A DNA stretch of 64,000 bases, from positions 662,728 to 726,727 of the forward strand of contig KL197714.1 in NCBI GenBank assembly GCA_000697665.1. The letters run 5' to 3'. Shown one piece after another: positions 1 through 11,589 of this stretch. The notes below the pieces were generated by a model. That model was not told the DNA's origin. It did not search any database and saw only the letters and a list, made by a program, of their open reading frames with translations. Position 1 is the first letter of the stretch. Every line of letters starts with the position of its first letter. The DNA comes from Jaapia argillacea MUCL 33604 (Eukaryota; Basidiomycota; Agaricomycetes; Jaapiales; Jaapiaceae). The position numbers and the translations under genes are program-made.

Positions 1-309
1 GTTCTCCAGTAGTAGACTTTGCTTAATACACTATCTTTGTAAAGTAATAGCTAGATAGATCTGATTCAAATACATTTGTGAAGTTTCTATATCTATCTAT
101 GCTGGCTATAAGAAAAAATATTGCCACCTACTGCTATAGAACGTCAGCCAGAAATATCTTTACTATAGAACTCTTCTAAGATTCCATGGAAGCTATAGAA
201 TCTTCTTCTCAGATGGCGGCACTATTATAGTGTTTTTTAAGGGGGACCCTTGGTATAAGCACTTTAAGTTCTATTACGTCTAGATACGTGCATCTAGGCA
301 CTCTGAGTT
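1..309. other. AT-rich stretch without a gene
   Basis: This segment is clearly more AT-rich than most of the window and I see no coding frame in it. Short motifs of the form CTATAGAA recur between about 135 and 215. It may belong to the 5' part of the adjacent Helitron or to another decayed element, but I cannot identify a terminus. Confidence 0.4.
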
Positions 310-968
310 TCAAACCTTTTTTCCTGATGTGGCGGCACCTTCTTTCCCTGTTTTTGCAGTCTTACTGGGTCGAGTGACGACATTTGATGGTTCCTCAGCT
401 TCCTTCTGCTTTGGTCTGAGATGTGTTATGGTCAGTGTGAGTGTTCAACAAAAGTTCGATAACAAAATCACCTGGGAGGAATTTTGGCACCGACTGCCTG
501 GGCTGCATCAATCAATCGGTTGACCGACTTCTCGAACAAGGTACGTTCTCCCTCATTGAGCCGTTTCACAGTCACTTTCATCAAGCTTGTTAGATTCTCG
601 AGCTGTTTGCCCCGTTCACGGAATTGAATAATGCTGCCATGGGACCGGAGGGTGTGTGTTTCAAAGTACCTCTCAAGGTTACTATTGAATGCATACCAAA
701 CCCCCTCCTCCTTCTCGTCATCGGCATCCAGGCCGAAAATGTACTTTGACTCTTCGGCAGGAGGATCGAGAGGGAGAGTTACAGGTAGATGTCATAGAAG
801 GCTCTGAAGATGGTTAATTCGGGATATGAGAGGCTGAGGAACCCCAGCAAGGGGAGGGGGTTGGGACAACATGGCGGTTTTCTCAACAACGTAGTCGGAG
901 TAAAAATTCTCCTCACAGCTCAGAACAAACCCAGCGAATTTCCACTGAATTATCGCTTGTTTCTTCAT
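310..968 (-). pseudogene. spliced gene remnant of unknown function beside the Helitron
   Basis: The minus strand carries a coding-looking stretch. The 3' exon 310-415 ends at TGA (310-312). It joins through a 56-nt intron (416-471, GT..AG with a CTGAC branch-like site) to an exon at 472-791, and the phase is kept across the junction. The peptide is hydrophilic, with motifs such as EEGVWYAFNSNLERYFETH and a lysine-rich end (KEGAATSGKKV). The same frame continues upstream to an ATG at 968 but passes a TGA at 792-794. A one-base shift there would give a smoother peptide (AFYDIYL then PVTLPLDPP), so a small indel is likely. I do not recognise the family. Its position just upstream of a truncated Helitron Rep suggests a captured or interrupted host gene; that is inference. 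Confidence 0.5.
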
Positions 969-1129
969 GTCACCTCAGCTCAAATGGGGCCCCCGCAACT
1001 GCCTGCCGTTGCCAACGGTTGCTAATTCATCCCCCGTCACGAGTCATGATCAATCCATTGCCCCAAGGTATTCAAATCTGAGGTGTCACGCCACAGAGGT
1101 CTGTTGCTACAAATCATTCCGCTACAGTA

Positions 1130-4058
1130 TTGGAGGACATCCGAACAAATGGTATCTTGGGTAAAGTAGTAGCTCACATTCACACAATTGAGTTTCAAAA
1201 GCGGGGTCTCCCACACATGCATCTAATTATATTCCTCCATCGTGATCACAAACCTCGCACACCTGCAGAGGTTGATCATATCATTTCAGCCCAGCTTTCT
1301 GATGAAGTAACTGAGAAGGTACTTTATGACAAAGTGGTGAGATATATGATGCATGGACCTTGCGGAGCTGAAAATCCTAAGGCACCATGTATGGAGAATG
1401 GAAAGTGTACCAAAAAGTTTCCAAAAGCATTTCAAGAAGAAACTACAATGACTGACAATGCTTATGCAACCTACAACAAAAGTGGGAGGAAGAGAGGTGA
1501 AGCTGGACAACCGGTCTGTAGTGCCCTACTGCCCCTACCTGACAATAAAGTATGACTGTCATATCAATCTTGAGTGTGTTTTCTCCCTGAGATCAGTCAA
1601 GTATCTTCACAAGTATGTTTACAAAGGTCATGATCGCACTTCAATGGGATTTGGGACAGCTCAAGATGAAATTCAGCTTTTTCTTGATGCCCGATATGTT
1701 TCTGCATGTGAGGCAGCCTGGCGTCTTTTTGGGTTCCGCATGCACCATGAGTTTCCCACAGTAGTTCGGTTATCAGTTCACTTGGAAAATGAGCAGTGGG
1801 TAACTTTCTCTGAACAAGATGAGCCTGAAGAGGAAGCAGAAGATGATCCTGAAGCTCAAGCTGAAGCCCAGGCTGCACGGACTGCACTTCAGAATAGAGT
1901 GTTAGCAGAAGCAGGAAAAGACACAACTCTTATGGCTTACTTTAAAGCCAATGAAAAGTACCATGAAGCAAGAACTTTGCTTTACCAAGATATACCCCGA
2001 CTATTTGCCTGGAATCCAAAACCAAGGACTTGGACCCTTAGAGCTGATCCTGGCGCCACAGGAGCACTTGGGCGTATGTACTTTGTCCATCCTGCATCCG
2101 GAGAAACATACTTTTTGAGGCTGCTGCTGACAGTCATTAGAGGAGCACAAAGCTTTCAAGACCTGCGTACTTTCCATGGCACAGTGTATGCCACATATAA
2201 AGAGGCATGTTTTGCAAGAGGACTTTTGGAGGATGATAATGAATGGAAGCAATGCTTGGCTGAAGCTGCTGGAATGGCTACAGGCTGTCAGTTGCGTGCA
2301 TTGTTTGTTAGTATCCTGAAAGAGTGCAACCCCCTGGATCCCAACAGTCTATGGGAGGAGTTCCGACATCATATCTGTGATGACTTAGCTGTTCAGTTGG
2401 AGAAGTTGAATATTCATGACCCTTCTGAGGAACAAATCTATGATTATGGCCTGTTTCTGATCGAAAAATTGCTTCAAGAACAAGGAAGATCTCTGCAGGC
2501 ATTTAACATGCCAATGGCTCAAATGCACTGGGCAGACATTCAAGGCAATCCTCTTATTGCTGAGCAGCGAGACTATCAGTGGGACTTGGAAGGTGCCAGT
2601 GCTGCTGAGATGTATGAAAAGCTTAACATTGAGCAGGTTGCTGCTGTGGAAAGGATTTGCATCTCCGTTGAACAGACACTTGGAAAGATTTTCTTTCTTC
2701 ATGGTCCCGCTGGGACAGGAAAGACATTTCTCTATATATATTTATGTCACCTATTTAGGAGCCAAGGAAAAATTGTTCTTTGTGTGGCTTCTTCTGGAAT
2801 TGCTGCTCTGCTTCTTCCAGGTGGACATACAGTCCATTCTCGGTTCAAGGTTCCAATTGCAATTGATGAATCATCAACTTGCACAATTGGTAAAGACTCA
2901 ATGGAGGCTGAACTTATTTGGGCTGCTGATTTGATCATATGGGATGAAGCACCAATGCAGAACTGTCATATTGCTGAGGCTGTGGATCGAACCTTTCAGG
3001 ATATATGCGGGAGTGATAAAAAGTTTGGTGGGAAAACAATTGTATTTGGTGGGGACTTTAAGCAGATCTTACCTGTCGTTATCCGTGGGTCAAGAGCCCA
3101 AATTACTGGAGCTTGCCTCAGATCTTCACCTCTTTGGAATCATATAGAAGTTTTACACCTGAGACAAAATATGCGACTTGGTCAGAATGAGGATGAGCGT
3201 GAATTTGCGAAGTGGCTTCAAGAAATGGGAAAAGGGATGCATACTGATCCTGTTGATAATACCATTACTCTTCCTCCTCATATGAAATGTGGAGAAAATA
3301 AGCTTCAGGCATTGATTGATGAGATCTATGCAGAGGTAGATCCTGAAAACCCTGCTCCAAATGATGAATACTTCTCCAGTCGAACAATACTCTCTTCTCG
3401 AAATGATGATGTAGATGAGATTAATGCTGAGATGCTGAGAAGGTTCCCTGGAAATGAGGTTGTTTTCAACAGCGCAGACTCTGCTTATGCGGAGGGGCAA
3501 AATCTACAGGGTCAAGCAGGAGGAGCAGGAAACAATCAACAAGGAAATGATGGCCTCTATCCAGTAGAGTATTTGAATGCTATGAACCCTTCTGGGTTTC
3601 CATTGGCCAGATTACGTCTAAAGGTTGGATGTCCAATCATGATTCTGCGCAATCTGGATCCTCAAAATGGTGTATGTAACGGCACACGTGCTATTCTTAC
3701 CCGTTGCACAAATCGTGTTTTAGAAGCAAGAATTTTGGGTGGAGACCATGCAGGAAAAACCATCTTCATTCAAAGGCTTACACTCACAACAACAGAAAAT
3801 GAATCAGAAATTCCGTTTGAGTTTCGCTGGAGACAGTTTCCAATCCACCTTGCATTTGCCATGACAGTCAATAAGGCTCAGGGACAATCAGTCAAGAATG
3901 TGGGCTTAGATCTTAGAACCCCTGTTTTCACTCATGGACAGCTCTATGTGGCCCTGTCGCGTGTTACATCAGTTCATCGGATCAAGGTTCTCTTTCCAGA
4001 GGGGTCTACAACAACGAAAACAGTGAATATAGTATATCCTGAGGTTCTTCTGGAGTAA
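1130..4058 (+). pseudogene. Helitron Rep-helicase (RepHel), frameshifted and N-terminally truncated
   Basis: The first part (from about 1130) contains the HUH nuclease motif in the context FQKRGLPHMHLI. The main open frame (1458-4058) continues with the Rep tyrosine region (KYLHKYVYKGHD). A Pif1/RecD-like SF1 helicase follows: Walker A GPAGTGKT near 2704, Walker B IIWDEAPM near 2933, GGDFKQILPV near 3050, and the C-terminal motif TVNKAQGQS with LYVALSRVT near 3870-3960. The two frames are joined by a frameshift near 1490-1510, where homology moves from one frame to the other. The 'start' at 1130 is a TTG inside the Rep domain, so the true N-terminus is lost. The helicase frame itself is long and uninterrupted (over 800 codons), which suggests the damage is fairly recent. 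Confidence 0.9.
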
Positions 4059-4270
4059 GTGCTTACTTTTCTCTCTTGAATTAAATCTCACAGACAAATT
4101 TCTATAAAGTTGATAGCAGAATTTGAATAGTTTACTTTCTACTATATGTACCTGGCTTCTGAACTCCAATAAAACTGAACTATATGATGAGTATTTGAGT
4201 TTGAAGTGTGATATTAAGCATCTAACAATTGCAACACCCCACACTTTACATGATAAGCATTGCGTCCCCT

Positions 4271-4299
4271 CCCGTGGCTTCCACGGGTGCCTACTCTAG
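4271..4299 (+). other. Helitron 3' terminal hairpin and CTAG end
   Basis: CCCGTGG (4271-4277), loop CTT, CCACGGG (4281-4287) form a perfect 7-bp stem. Eight bases later CTAG (4296-4299) is followed by T at 4300. This is the standard Helitron 3' end (hairpin close to CTRR, then target T) and fixes the right boundary of the element. Confidence 0.85.
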
Positions 4300-5370
4300 T
4301 AAGCGATATTGAGGGCCCGAGCTACTCCAAACTGCTGGGACTCTTCAAGAATCGTTCTTGTGATCATGCAGTCCGGAGTATAGGCGAAAAGAGTGATAGA
4401 ACTAGGACAATGACAGTGAGTGTTGTGGTTGAGAGCCTCGTGTCGTTTGGGTGGCGACACGGCATCAAATCTTACATAAGTGTTCCGTGTACAGCTTCCG
4501 ACTCGGAATCTCTCTTCACAACTTGTGCATACTTACTTCCTCTCTGCCTCTTGACACACGGCCTGCTTTCATGGATGACTTATGCTGGAGGTGGATATCA
4601 CTCAAACGATTTCTGGGTTTCCCCGCAGCCCTTTGGTCGTTCAGATCTAGTCGTGCAGGATCACCTCCGGAGTCTTACTCCCCTCACAACTGCACCGCTT
4701 TCACCCTCGAGCTGCAAGGTTCAAGGTTCAACCGTGATACCTGGGCGGATCTCTCGCCACATACGCTGCTGGCCCCTGCGAGTCGACGCAAATCCATTTC
4801 AAGCTGGGATGCCGTGGACATCTGCATTGTGGCGATCGCTGGCAGTTGCTGCACGGGGATATTCCCAGAGGTGTGGATGGCGCCCGATGTCGTCTAAGTG
4901 GCTTGCGGGAAAGTTGTCTCCCTTTTATGTTCAGTGGCGAATGGCTGCGGGTACCGCCCTTTTGTAATCGTCTCAGCCGTCCTGGCTCTCATCCTCCTCC
5001 GATCCATCATCCCCGTCCCACTCTTGAACGTCAATAAACCTCCGTGCAACACTTGTTGACTGCGCCATCTCCGCCACTCCACAGTCAAAGCCTTCAACGC
5101 CTCTCGCCGCCAACTCGATGCTATCAGTAAAGTGGTAACGAGGGTCGGAAACGCAGCAAAGAACTGTAAGTAATGTCCGTATTGGTGTTGGTTCGGGTTC
5201 GGTTCAGTTTATGATGATGGGCATGTTCGTGCTGCGCTTTGGTTACGATGTTACTCGGTACCTTGAAGTCCCAATTGCGAGACGCAAACATTCGATAGGA
5301 TTGAATTATTGTAACATCCAACTCCATTGATAATTCCTACAGGATGCTTACCTCCCGATACCGTCACCAT
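4300..5370. other. no confident gene; weak coding-like segments
   Basis: Open frames exist on the plus strand (for example 4451-4897), but they show no recognisable domain or codon pattern. A possible exon pair on the plus strand (about 5060-5155 with donor GTAAGT, then 5344 onward after CTACAG) gives the peptide ARDRTFLAYPRLSA, which faintly recalls DUF202 proteins. The evidence is too weak to call a gene. Confidence 0.3.
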
Positions 5371-6130
5371 CTATTTGTCCATGACTTGGCAAGAGATCGC
5401 ACCTTCTTGGCTTACCCTCGTCTCAGCGCCGTTCACCCCCGTTTTGGCTGTTTTCTCCACAGAATCTCTTGGAGATCGTGATCCAAGATTGCGAGTCTCA
5501 AGGTCCTGACTACCTCCGATGAGGATAGGTGGAATGAGTGAGACTATCGCGACGACGGTTATCATTGGTGTGGCGAGGACGTAATCCCACAGAGCCGAAT
5601 AAGTCTTGGTCTTGCAGAGGTTTCTTGGACGGAAACAAAGGTCGGGTGACGGGGAGAATGGACGTGTACTAGAATCAAAAGCCTTAGGGTCCCAACAACT
5701 GCCCTCTGGGTATGTCCTCCGAGGAGCCGTTGTTCCCTCTCGACGTGAGTTGTTTTTTTACTGCTCTGCTTTATTCACCAAGTCTGATGGCGTCTGTTTT
5801 CGTTCGACTTCGGGATCCACTGGAAAGCCCAGGGGCGTCGTCCACGCCACCGGACGTTCATTTTGTTTCTGACGCGTCTCTTCGCGAACATATACAATAA
5901 TGCCAGTCCAAAGTCGTGATTACCTCTTATGAAGGTAGCCTAGGTGGTAAAACAGTCGCGGCGAAGGTTATCGCTGACGTGGCATTGCAGCAACGTCCGG
6001 GTGTCGAGCACCTCCTGGGCTCTTAGAGGACCGGACGAAGGGTTGCTTGGACGGAGAAGAGCACAAGTGGTGGCATCAAGAGGCCACTGCCTGGCTGAGG
6101 TCCCTCGGAGGAACGGTTGTGTAGTAGCAG
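5371..6130 (-). repeat. two diverged direct repeats, decayed coding-like segment
   Basis: Segment A (about 5490-5735) and segment B (about 5915-6125) align along most of their length. Shared anchors include GGTTATC followed by TGG, CTTGGACGGA and CTC(C/G)GAGGA, at roughly two-thirds identity by eye. Read on the minus strand, copy A has an open frame of more than 120 codons with a hydrophobic segment (MITVVAIVSLIPPILIGG). Copy B is interrupted in the same frame. This looks like an old tandem duplication of an unidentified, possibly membrane-protein, gene piece. Confidence 0.4.
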
Positions 6131-6159
6131 ATGCACCCTATAGCTGGATTCAAGTCAGA

Positions 6160-6400
6160 CCCGCTCGGAACAAATATTCAAACTGTCGATACATTGTATT
6201 ATTTGCTTGCTTCGAGATGTAATACATCACTGGCAGCTCCCTCCATTTCCGAACAAATACCTTTCCAAACCTCCTCCCTGTCCTCCCTTCTCCCCAACAA
6301 CCAAAGGCAACACCAATAACGCCTCTCGGAGTAAATAGTATACTAGCAGAGTTCAACGGAGTGCCACCACCACCCGAACCCTAACCCGCTCCCACCCCCG
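6160..6400 (-). pseudogene. tail fragment of coiled-coil gene C (inverted copy)
   Basis: Read on the minus strand this segment matches the last codons and 3' flank of gene C (24720-24990). It includes the stretch encoding PFTPRGVIGV, the CTCGAAGCAAG block and the ATGTATCGACAGTTTGAATA block. The same tail occurs at 42000-42290 and 51260-51500, and partly at 56540-56640. Only the end of the gene is present, so it is a duplication scar rather than a gene. Confidence 0.8.
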
Positions 6401-6587
6401 TTCCTAACCTTGCTCGTCCTCCTTGGAGAGTTTCAACAAACTCACTACCCTAGGACGTGTGTACTAGAGAATGGGATCATGGCAGATTTCCTCACACGCC
6501 GCGCGAGCTTCCAATCGACCACCGAGCCAGCCGAACCGACAGCCGGGGACAAGATTTCGGCGATCGCCCACTCCAGCGGGGAAAATG

Positions 6588-9542
6588 CTACCACCTCGAT
6601 CTCCTGACTGGAGAAGAAAGGCACCTAGGAATGAGTTGAGGGCATGTAAAGGACGAGATGGTGACGCACAAATTCATCTTCCCTGACCTCAAGGATGCGA
6701 GGCAGTAACGCTCAGGCTCGTCGTCGTCATCAGACTCGTCATCATGAACTTGGGGATCGTCGTCCGCCCAAAATGGCCGTGCATCTAGTAGCTGCAACGA
6801 ACTTTCATCCCAGGGTCTTCCAGCACGGACGTCGAACAATTCATTGTCTCCAGGTTCGCTCGATTCGGACCAATAACTTGCAGGAGGCAAACCTGTAACG
6901 GCCTCGCGGGTGTGCAGGAATAGCAAATCTGGCTTTTTCAACTCCTCCTCAGCTTCTAACCCGACAAACTGCAGTCTGTTCCGGACCGATGTGACTGTGT
7001 AAAAGGATTTCGCGCCGTTGGAAAATGTTGAGACGCGACTAACTGATGCTCTTACCTATTCCAATTGTATGCAACGGGCGCCCATACTTTTTGGCAAGAT
7101 CGTTGCCATGAGCAAGGAGGTGTGAAAAGGCTGGTTTGGTGCTGGAATAACTCAGATGTGATCGTAGGTGCATGTCTGACCACTTAGGGCATGTATGTTC
7201 ATACTTGAAACTAGACCACTATCATCAGTTATCGTTCATCTGTGAGTTCTTTGGAGACGAACGTTTTCCACCCCTCTTCGGAAGCATGTAAGCTAAGATG
7301 GGATGAGGCGTGATGCGGTTTTCGAGAAACTGGGGAAATTACGGGTTCCGTGGGCCTTGTATCAACTGACGATTCCACCGTCAGTAGGTATATTGAGCAA
7401 ACGGATTGGGTAAGCACACCTTCTTCTGCCTCATCATAACGTCCACAAAGACGACATAGATAGTAACTACTGTCGAAGTGACCAAGAAGAGAGTGAATAT
7501 TGTCCCCCGAAGGCGATAACTCATCGCAGAAAATCACATCGCCAAGCTTGAGACCCCTAGGTCCCAATGAAGATGATACTGAGACTTCGGGGGTTGGCAG
7601 GTTCACCAGTAACTCCAACCATTGCTCCAGGAGGGGTCGAGAAGCGCCCAGAGATCCCCTGATAAATTTTGAGACCGCCTTCTCAACTTTCAGATAACGA
7701 TGAGCCACCACGTCAAGGGTCCTTACGCTGCCGACCTGCTGGTCATCTGAAAAGTGAATCAAAAAAATGAATCAACGTATTGGATGGCTTCTCTTACAGT
7801 GGACGGGAAATTGGAAGGTGCTCCCTTGTCTGAACCCATCCTATGGACGTCCTTAAGTTCCGACACCCACCCAAAATGGACGGCATACTTACAGGTGCTG
7901 CCCTTACGTCGTCGAAGCTACAGGCGGGCGATGTGAGTCTAAGGATTCGTGAGCTCAGAAGAAAGCGACCATGTTGGTCAAGAACAAGAGCTGGACGGCC
8001 AGAAATTTCGCGGAAAGCCTGAATAAAATCTGATGTTTGTCAAAGACAGAGTTTGCCTGGTGGAAGGCACTCACGTCACCCCCCACCTGTCCAAGATTCC
8101 GGTCCGCAAGGTAAGTCCGTGCTGCCTGGGGAGAAATATAGTACGATTCGGCTAGACAATGAACGGAAACTAACTATAGATTCTCGGGTCTGGGGGTGAC
8201 GGCAACCTTCTCGTCAGAGCAGAATAAATGTCATGAAATGAACATACTATGCGACAGACATGACCCAGCTGAGAAATTGGGTCTAAATTCGACAGAAACT
8301 CCTCCACGGTAATTGTTGCTGTATGAGATACGTCAGCATTGACAATATGCTGAGTGCAATGAGAAATTCACCTGCTTTCAGGACCACAAATGAAATGGCA
8401 GATGTTTCCTTAGAATATCCCAGTAGTTGTGGCAGTGTCGGATGCCTGGCGCGAATGAGTACACCGAAGTCCCACAAAGATTCACAACTCACCAAAGCTC
8501 CCTAAAAATTCTCAAATCATTTAGTCGTGCCTAACTCAGCCATTCCGTCATACGATACCCTCGAGGATGATGGTGATCTTCATACCTCAGCGGACTGGGC
8601 TCCTTCGTAGGTGCGAACTACCACGATCCGACCGCCCAAGCTAGCCTTATCAGATCTGACAATGCCCAGTGGAGTGCCCTCGATGCTGTAAGACAAAGTT
8701 GTCTCAAGACACTCGAGAAGGTCGATGTCGGAACATTTGAAGACGCGGTACTATGAAGAATCAACGTTAAGAATTACGCGAGTCATGTGGACGTCAACTA
8801 ACATCACCATCATATTCGCTAACAGACGAAGGGTGTAATTTCGCCAGGCCGCGTAGGTCAGTCGAAAGCACTAGTTGCAAGTTCTTTGTCTGCTCTGCAG
8901 TATTTTGCAGCTGGTCCAAAGAGCGTTGCACGCCAATAAGGCTAGTGGACTAAATAAAAGGCGGATAAAGGATTATAGAGGTGAATAAGTAATGGCTAAC
9001 GTACGTCAAAAAGTCGGAATGTATCCTCGAGTCGTACGCGATACTCTTCAATCTGAGCTTGAGTATTCGCCTGTCTCAAGAACCGACGCAAAAAGGGAGC
9101 TTTGGATTGCTCTCGCATGAATTGTGTGGTATCGTTCAGTGCTCTGGAACACGGTCGTAAGGAAACTCAAACACTGTGGCAGAGAAACTCCAAAACCACA
9201 CACTCTGCAAGCTTCATCACTCGAGACTCCATCTCCGACGAGAGAGGCCCATGACTTTGTGCTTCAGATAAGATCGTGAAGACCATCTGAGCCGTTCTCG
9301 AAGCCAAGCTCTCGCAGTCATCCTTGCACTTATCTACTTTCTAAAGACCACCAAAATTCAGTCGTAGTTTGCGCGGAAAGTGATATCAAAACCAATCGAC
9401 GTACGTCAACAGATTCGAGGAGCTTTAAAACAAGACCAGCAACCAGCCTGACGTGAGGAATTGGGGTAAAATCTGCCGCCGCCTCGATGGCTTTGAGCCC
9501 AACGATTGTATGGGAGAGGCCCTCTTTCCATCTTGGATGCAT
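6588..9542 (-). CDS. gene B copy 1: multi-exon protein with MLKL/HeLo-like helical N-terminus and kinase-like remnant
   Basis: About a dozen short exons can be followed by comparison with the plus-strand copy at 57348-60432. The first exon starts at an ATG shared by both copies (9542, MHPRWKEGLSHTI) and leads into a helical segment (LVAGLVLKLLESVD, then a Cys-Lys-Asp helix). This resembles the four-helix-bundle N-termini (MLKL NTD-like) common in Agaricomycete proteins. A middle exon around 8600-8750 reads like a degenerate protein-kinase N-lobe (DIDLLECLETT, IVVVRTYEGA). It is followed by HPTLPQLLGYS, the aC-b4 region seen in fungal pseudokinases, with no catalytic loop visible. The C-terminal exon encodes SYWSESSEPG and an acidic run. 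The end differs in frame from the other copy, so this copy may be slightly damaged or spliced differently. Function unknown; the MLKL-like assignment is inference. Confidence 0.6.
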
Positions 9543-10267
9543 TTCGATTCGTAAAATCGGGTTGGGGGGGAATCAACTTCGAGTGATGAATGGGATGATA
9601 GAGAGGGGAATGAATCTGACTAGGAACGAGTTCTGCGCTTGCATCTGGAGGCATATATGTATGCACAGTTTTCGTTTGTGTTCCTCTGTGGGCGTCCCTG
9701 CGATAATCAAAGGCTGCATCTTCGCTGAGTTCACGAGAGTCCGATGCTCGGTCTTTGCGGAGAGGGCAGTGCCAAAGAATATCGGTATATCTCTGAGTCC
9801 AGTGGTCCGTATCTCAAAACCAGCGGTGCGAGTGAAACAACGGTGGCAGAATGTCGACTGCAAGACTCCCTTTCCGTTTTTCGAGCCGACATCATGAGTG
9901 AGATCGCATCAAAGTATCAGAACATAGCTTGGCCGGTGCGCACTGGGCTCGAATGCCGCTGCAGTGGAGTCGTGGACATAAAGAAAAACGGGGGAGCATC
10001 GGGACTAATCCTGCACTGGAATCCAGTGGAGGCACGTGGATGTTGGCAACAACGTGTCCCTTGGACATTCCAAGTGCAGCACATCGTCGGAGTCGAATGC
10101 GAGTTCAGTCCATACAAACCACAGTATATACTACGTCGTTAATTCTACCGAATATTTGTAGGAATCTCCTCACCCCATCAGAGATTTCCTCGCGGGAGGC
10201 ACAGTTCAGTACCAGTCGTGTGGGTAATGGGCTCACCAGCGCCTCTCCCTCGTTCCGTTGTCCTTCT
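9543..10267. other. intergenic stretch between gene B copy 1 and the F-box gene
   Basis: No independent gene is evident. Parts match the segment upstream of gene B copy 2 (57140-57340), and parts match the segment downstream of the F-box copy at 48757-49000. The similarity shows this spacer was duplicated with the genes. Confidence 0.5.
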
Positions 10268-11554
10268 CTATACATGGCCCAACGCGTCCTCGCCGAACCG
10301 AGGGTCAATCGCGACGCCATTGCAGTCCTCGATCCTATACCGACACTCGGACAACAGCTCAACAGCCCAATTGAACACCTTTGGCTGCCGTTCCCGCACA
10401 CGATCCAAGAGCACCCGATCCAAGAACCTTAACACCTCAAGGTTCGGTGCGTCCATCGTTGTCAACCCCAGAAAAACTCCCTCGGCGGTGTGTTTGCTAA
10501 CATTCATCATATCAAACCTCAACCCCAAATGGGTGATGTTTGGGAGATGACCCGGGAGCCTGTCCGGGACTTGGAGGCAAATGACCATCTTGTGTAGGTT
10601 TGGACATGAGTCAGTTATGCGGTGGAGGGCCCGGTCGTCCCGCAGAGCTGTGATGGTGACGCAAGTGAGCTGGGAGCCATAAGGTGTGAGAAGGAACATC
10701 GGAGGGCGGGAGGCCGAGATGGAGAGATGTTGGAGAGATGGAAATATGCGATCGGTAGAAGTGGTTTGGAGAAAATGTTGTGTTCTGGATGATCGCTCTA
10801 TGGAGGCGAGCTGAGGGAGTGCGGTTCCTAATTTGAGTCCCCCTATCTGGATATGGTCGTGATAGGTTGGGAAACGAAGCACACGGAGGTTGGGTGTAGT
10901 ACGGAGGAGTCGTGTCCATTCCGAGGCACTGGGGCATGGGTGCCGACACCATCGGATAACTCGCAATGATTGGCCACAGTGTGATCCGAGCGAGGATAAC
11001 ACGCTAACTGGCCAAGGAGGGTAATACCTTTCTGCAGGTATTACGATGAGGATTTGGAGATTGGGAAGACACCGAAATATGTCGATTAGTTCCAATAATT
11101 CTGAGAGTGGGGACATGTCTTCAAGACTGGTGCAAGTTCTGGTTGCGAGTTCGAAACGAAGGGTGTACCACCCCAGTGAGCGAACCTCGTCCCCTCCAGC
11201 TAGTGCTTCCTCTGCTCTCCTCTGAGATTCTAGCAACGTGGATCGTAAAGATACCAGGGTACGTCCTCGACCGATGACGACTTCTCGATAAAGAAATCTC
11301 GATGCCAACTGGTACCAATCTTTACAGACCCTCACTAGATATCGCTTGGTGACGAGCGAGTCATACACGCTCCTCCCAACTTGTTTGCTCGATGATGGAG
11401 ACGGTAACTCGAACGGATCTCGGAAGTCTGTGTCCAGGGCTTGGGGAACTGTGGTCGCAAGATGGAATATCGAGAGCCATATTTCGGGGGGTAGGATGGT
11501 ATGGTGGGCGGCTGGTTTGGGTTTCCACCATCCTGGTGGCTCCGTCACCGTCAT
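10268..11554 (-). CDS. F-box-like protein, copy FA
   Basis: A single open exon of 428 aa. The ATG at 11554 is preferred over the in-frame GTG before it. An F-box-like motif lies near the N-terminus (LPPEIWLSIFHLAT, residues about 20-33). Repeated leucine-rich segments of fungal F-box/LRR type follow (CLPNLQILIVI, TPNLRVLRFP, FPSLQHLSIS, CPNLHKMVI, APNLEVLRFLD). Proteins of this type in Agaricomycetes are thought to be substrate receptors of SCF ubiquitin ligases, but no substrate can be inferred. It is one of four copies in the window; the copy at 55162 is intact too. The two are clearly diverged in amino-acid sequence (for example HLATTV against HHATAV), so this is not a very recent duplicate. 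Confidence 0.85.
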   Translation of the reverse strand: MTVTEPPGWWKPKPAAHHTILPPEIWLSIFHLATTVPQALDTDFRDPFELPSPSSSKQVGRSVYDSLVTKRYLVRVCKDWYQLASRFLYREVVIGRGRTLVSLRSTLLESQRRAEEALAGGDEVRSLGWYTLRFELATRTCTSLEDMSPLSELLELIDIFRCLPNLQILIVIPAERYYPPWPVSVLSSLGSHCGQSLRVIRWCRHPCPSASEWTRLLRTTPNLRVLRFPTYHDHIQIGGLKLGTALPQLASIERSSRTQHFLQTTSTDRIFPSLQHLSISASRPPMFLLTPYGSQLTCVTITALRDDRALHRITDSCPNLHKMVICLQVPDRLPGHLPNITHLGLRFDMMNVSKHTAEGVFLGLTTMDAPNLEVLRFLDRVLLDRVRERQPKVFNWAVELLSECRYRIEDCNGVAIDPRFGEDALGHV

Positions 11555-11589
11555 CACTGGGATATCGGATGAACGCTGTCGTTTAGATG

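Larger units (their letters stand above)
1100..4299 (+). mobile_element. Helitron (rolling-circle DNA transposon), 5' end not located
   Basis: A Rep/helicase coding region (1130-4058) is followed by a textbook Helitron 3' terminus at 4271-4299. Helitrons replicate by rolling circle, start with TC, end with CTRR and insert between A and T without target duplication. Here CTAG is followed by T, as expected. The N-terminal part of Rep before the HUH motif is missing, and I could not find a convincing TC start, so the left boundary is only where homology becomes recognisable. The element is more AT-rich than the flanking host DNA. The truncated Rep and the frame break make it non-autonomous as it stands. 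Confidence 0.85.

Noticed and set aside
4260-4967. 235-codon plus-strand frame starting inside the Helitron 3' end
   Set aside because: It crosses the transposon boundary, lacks any recognisable domain and overlaps other frames of similar quality.
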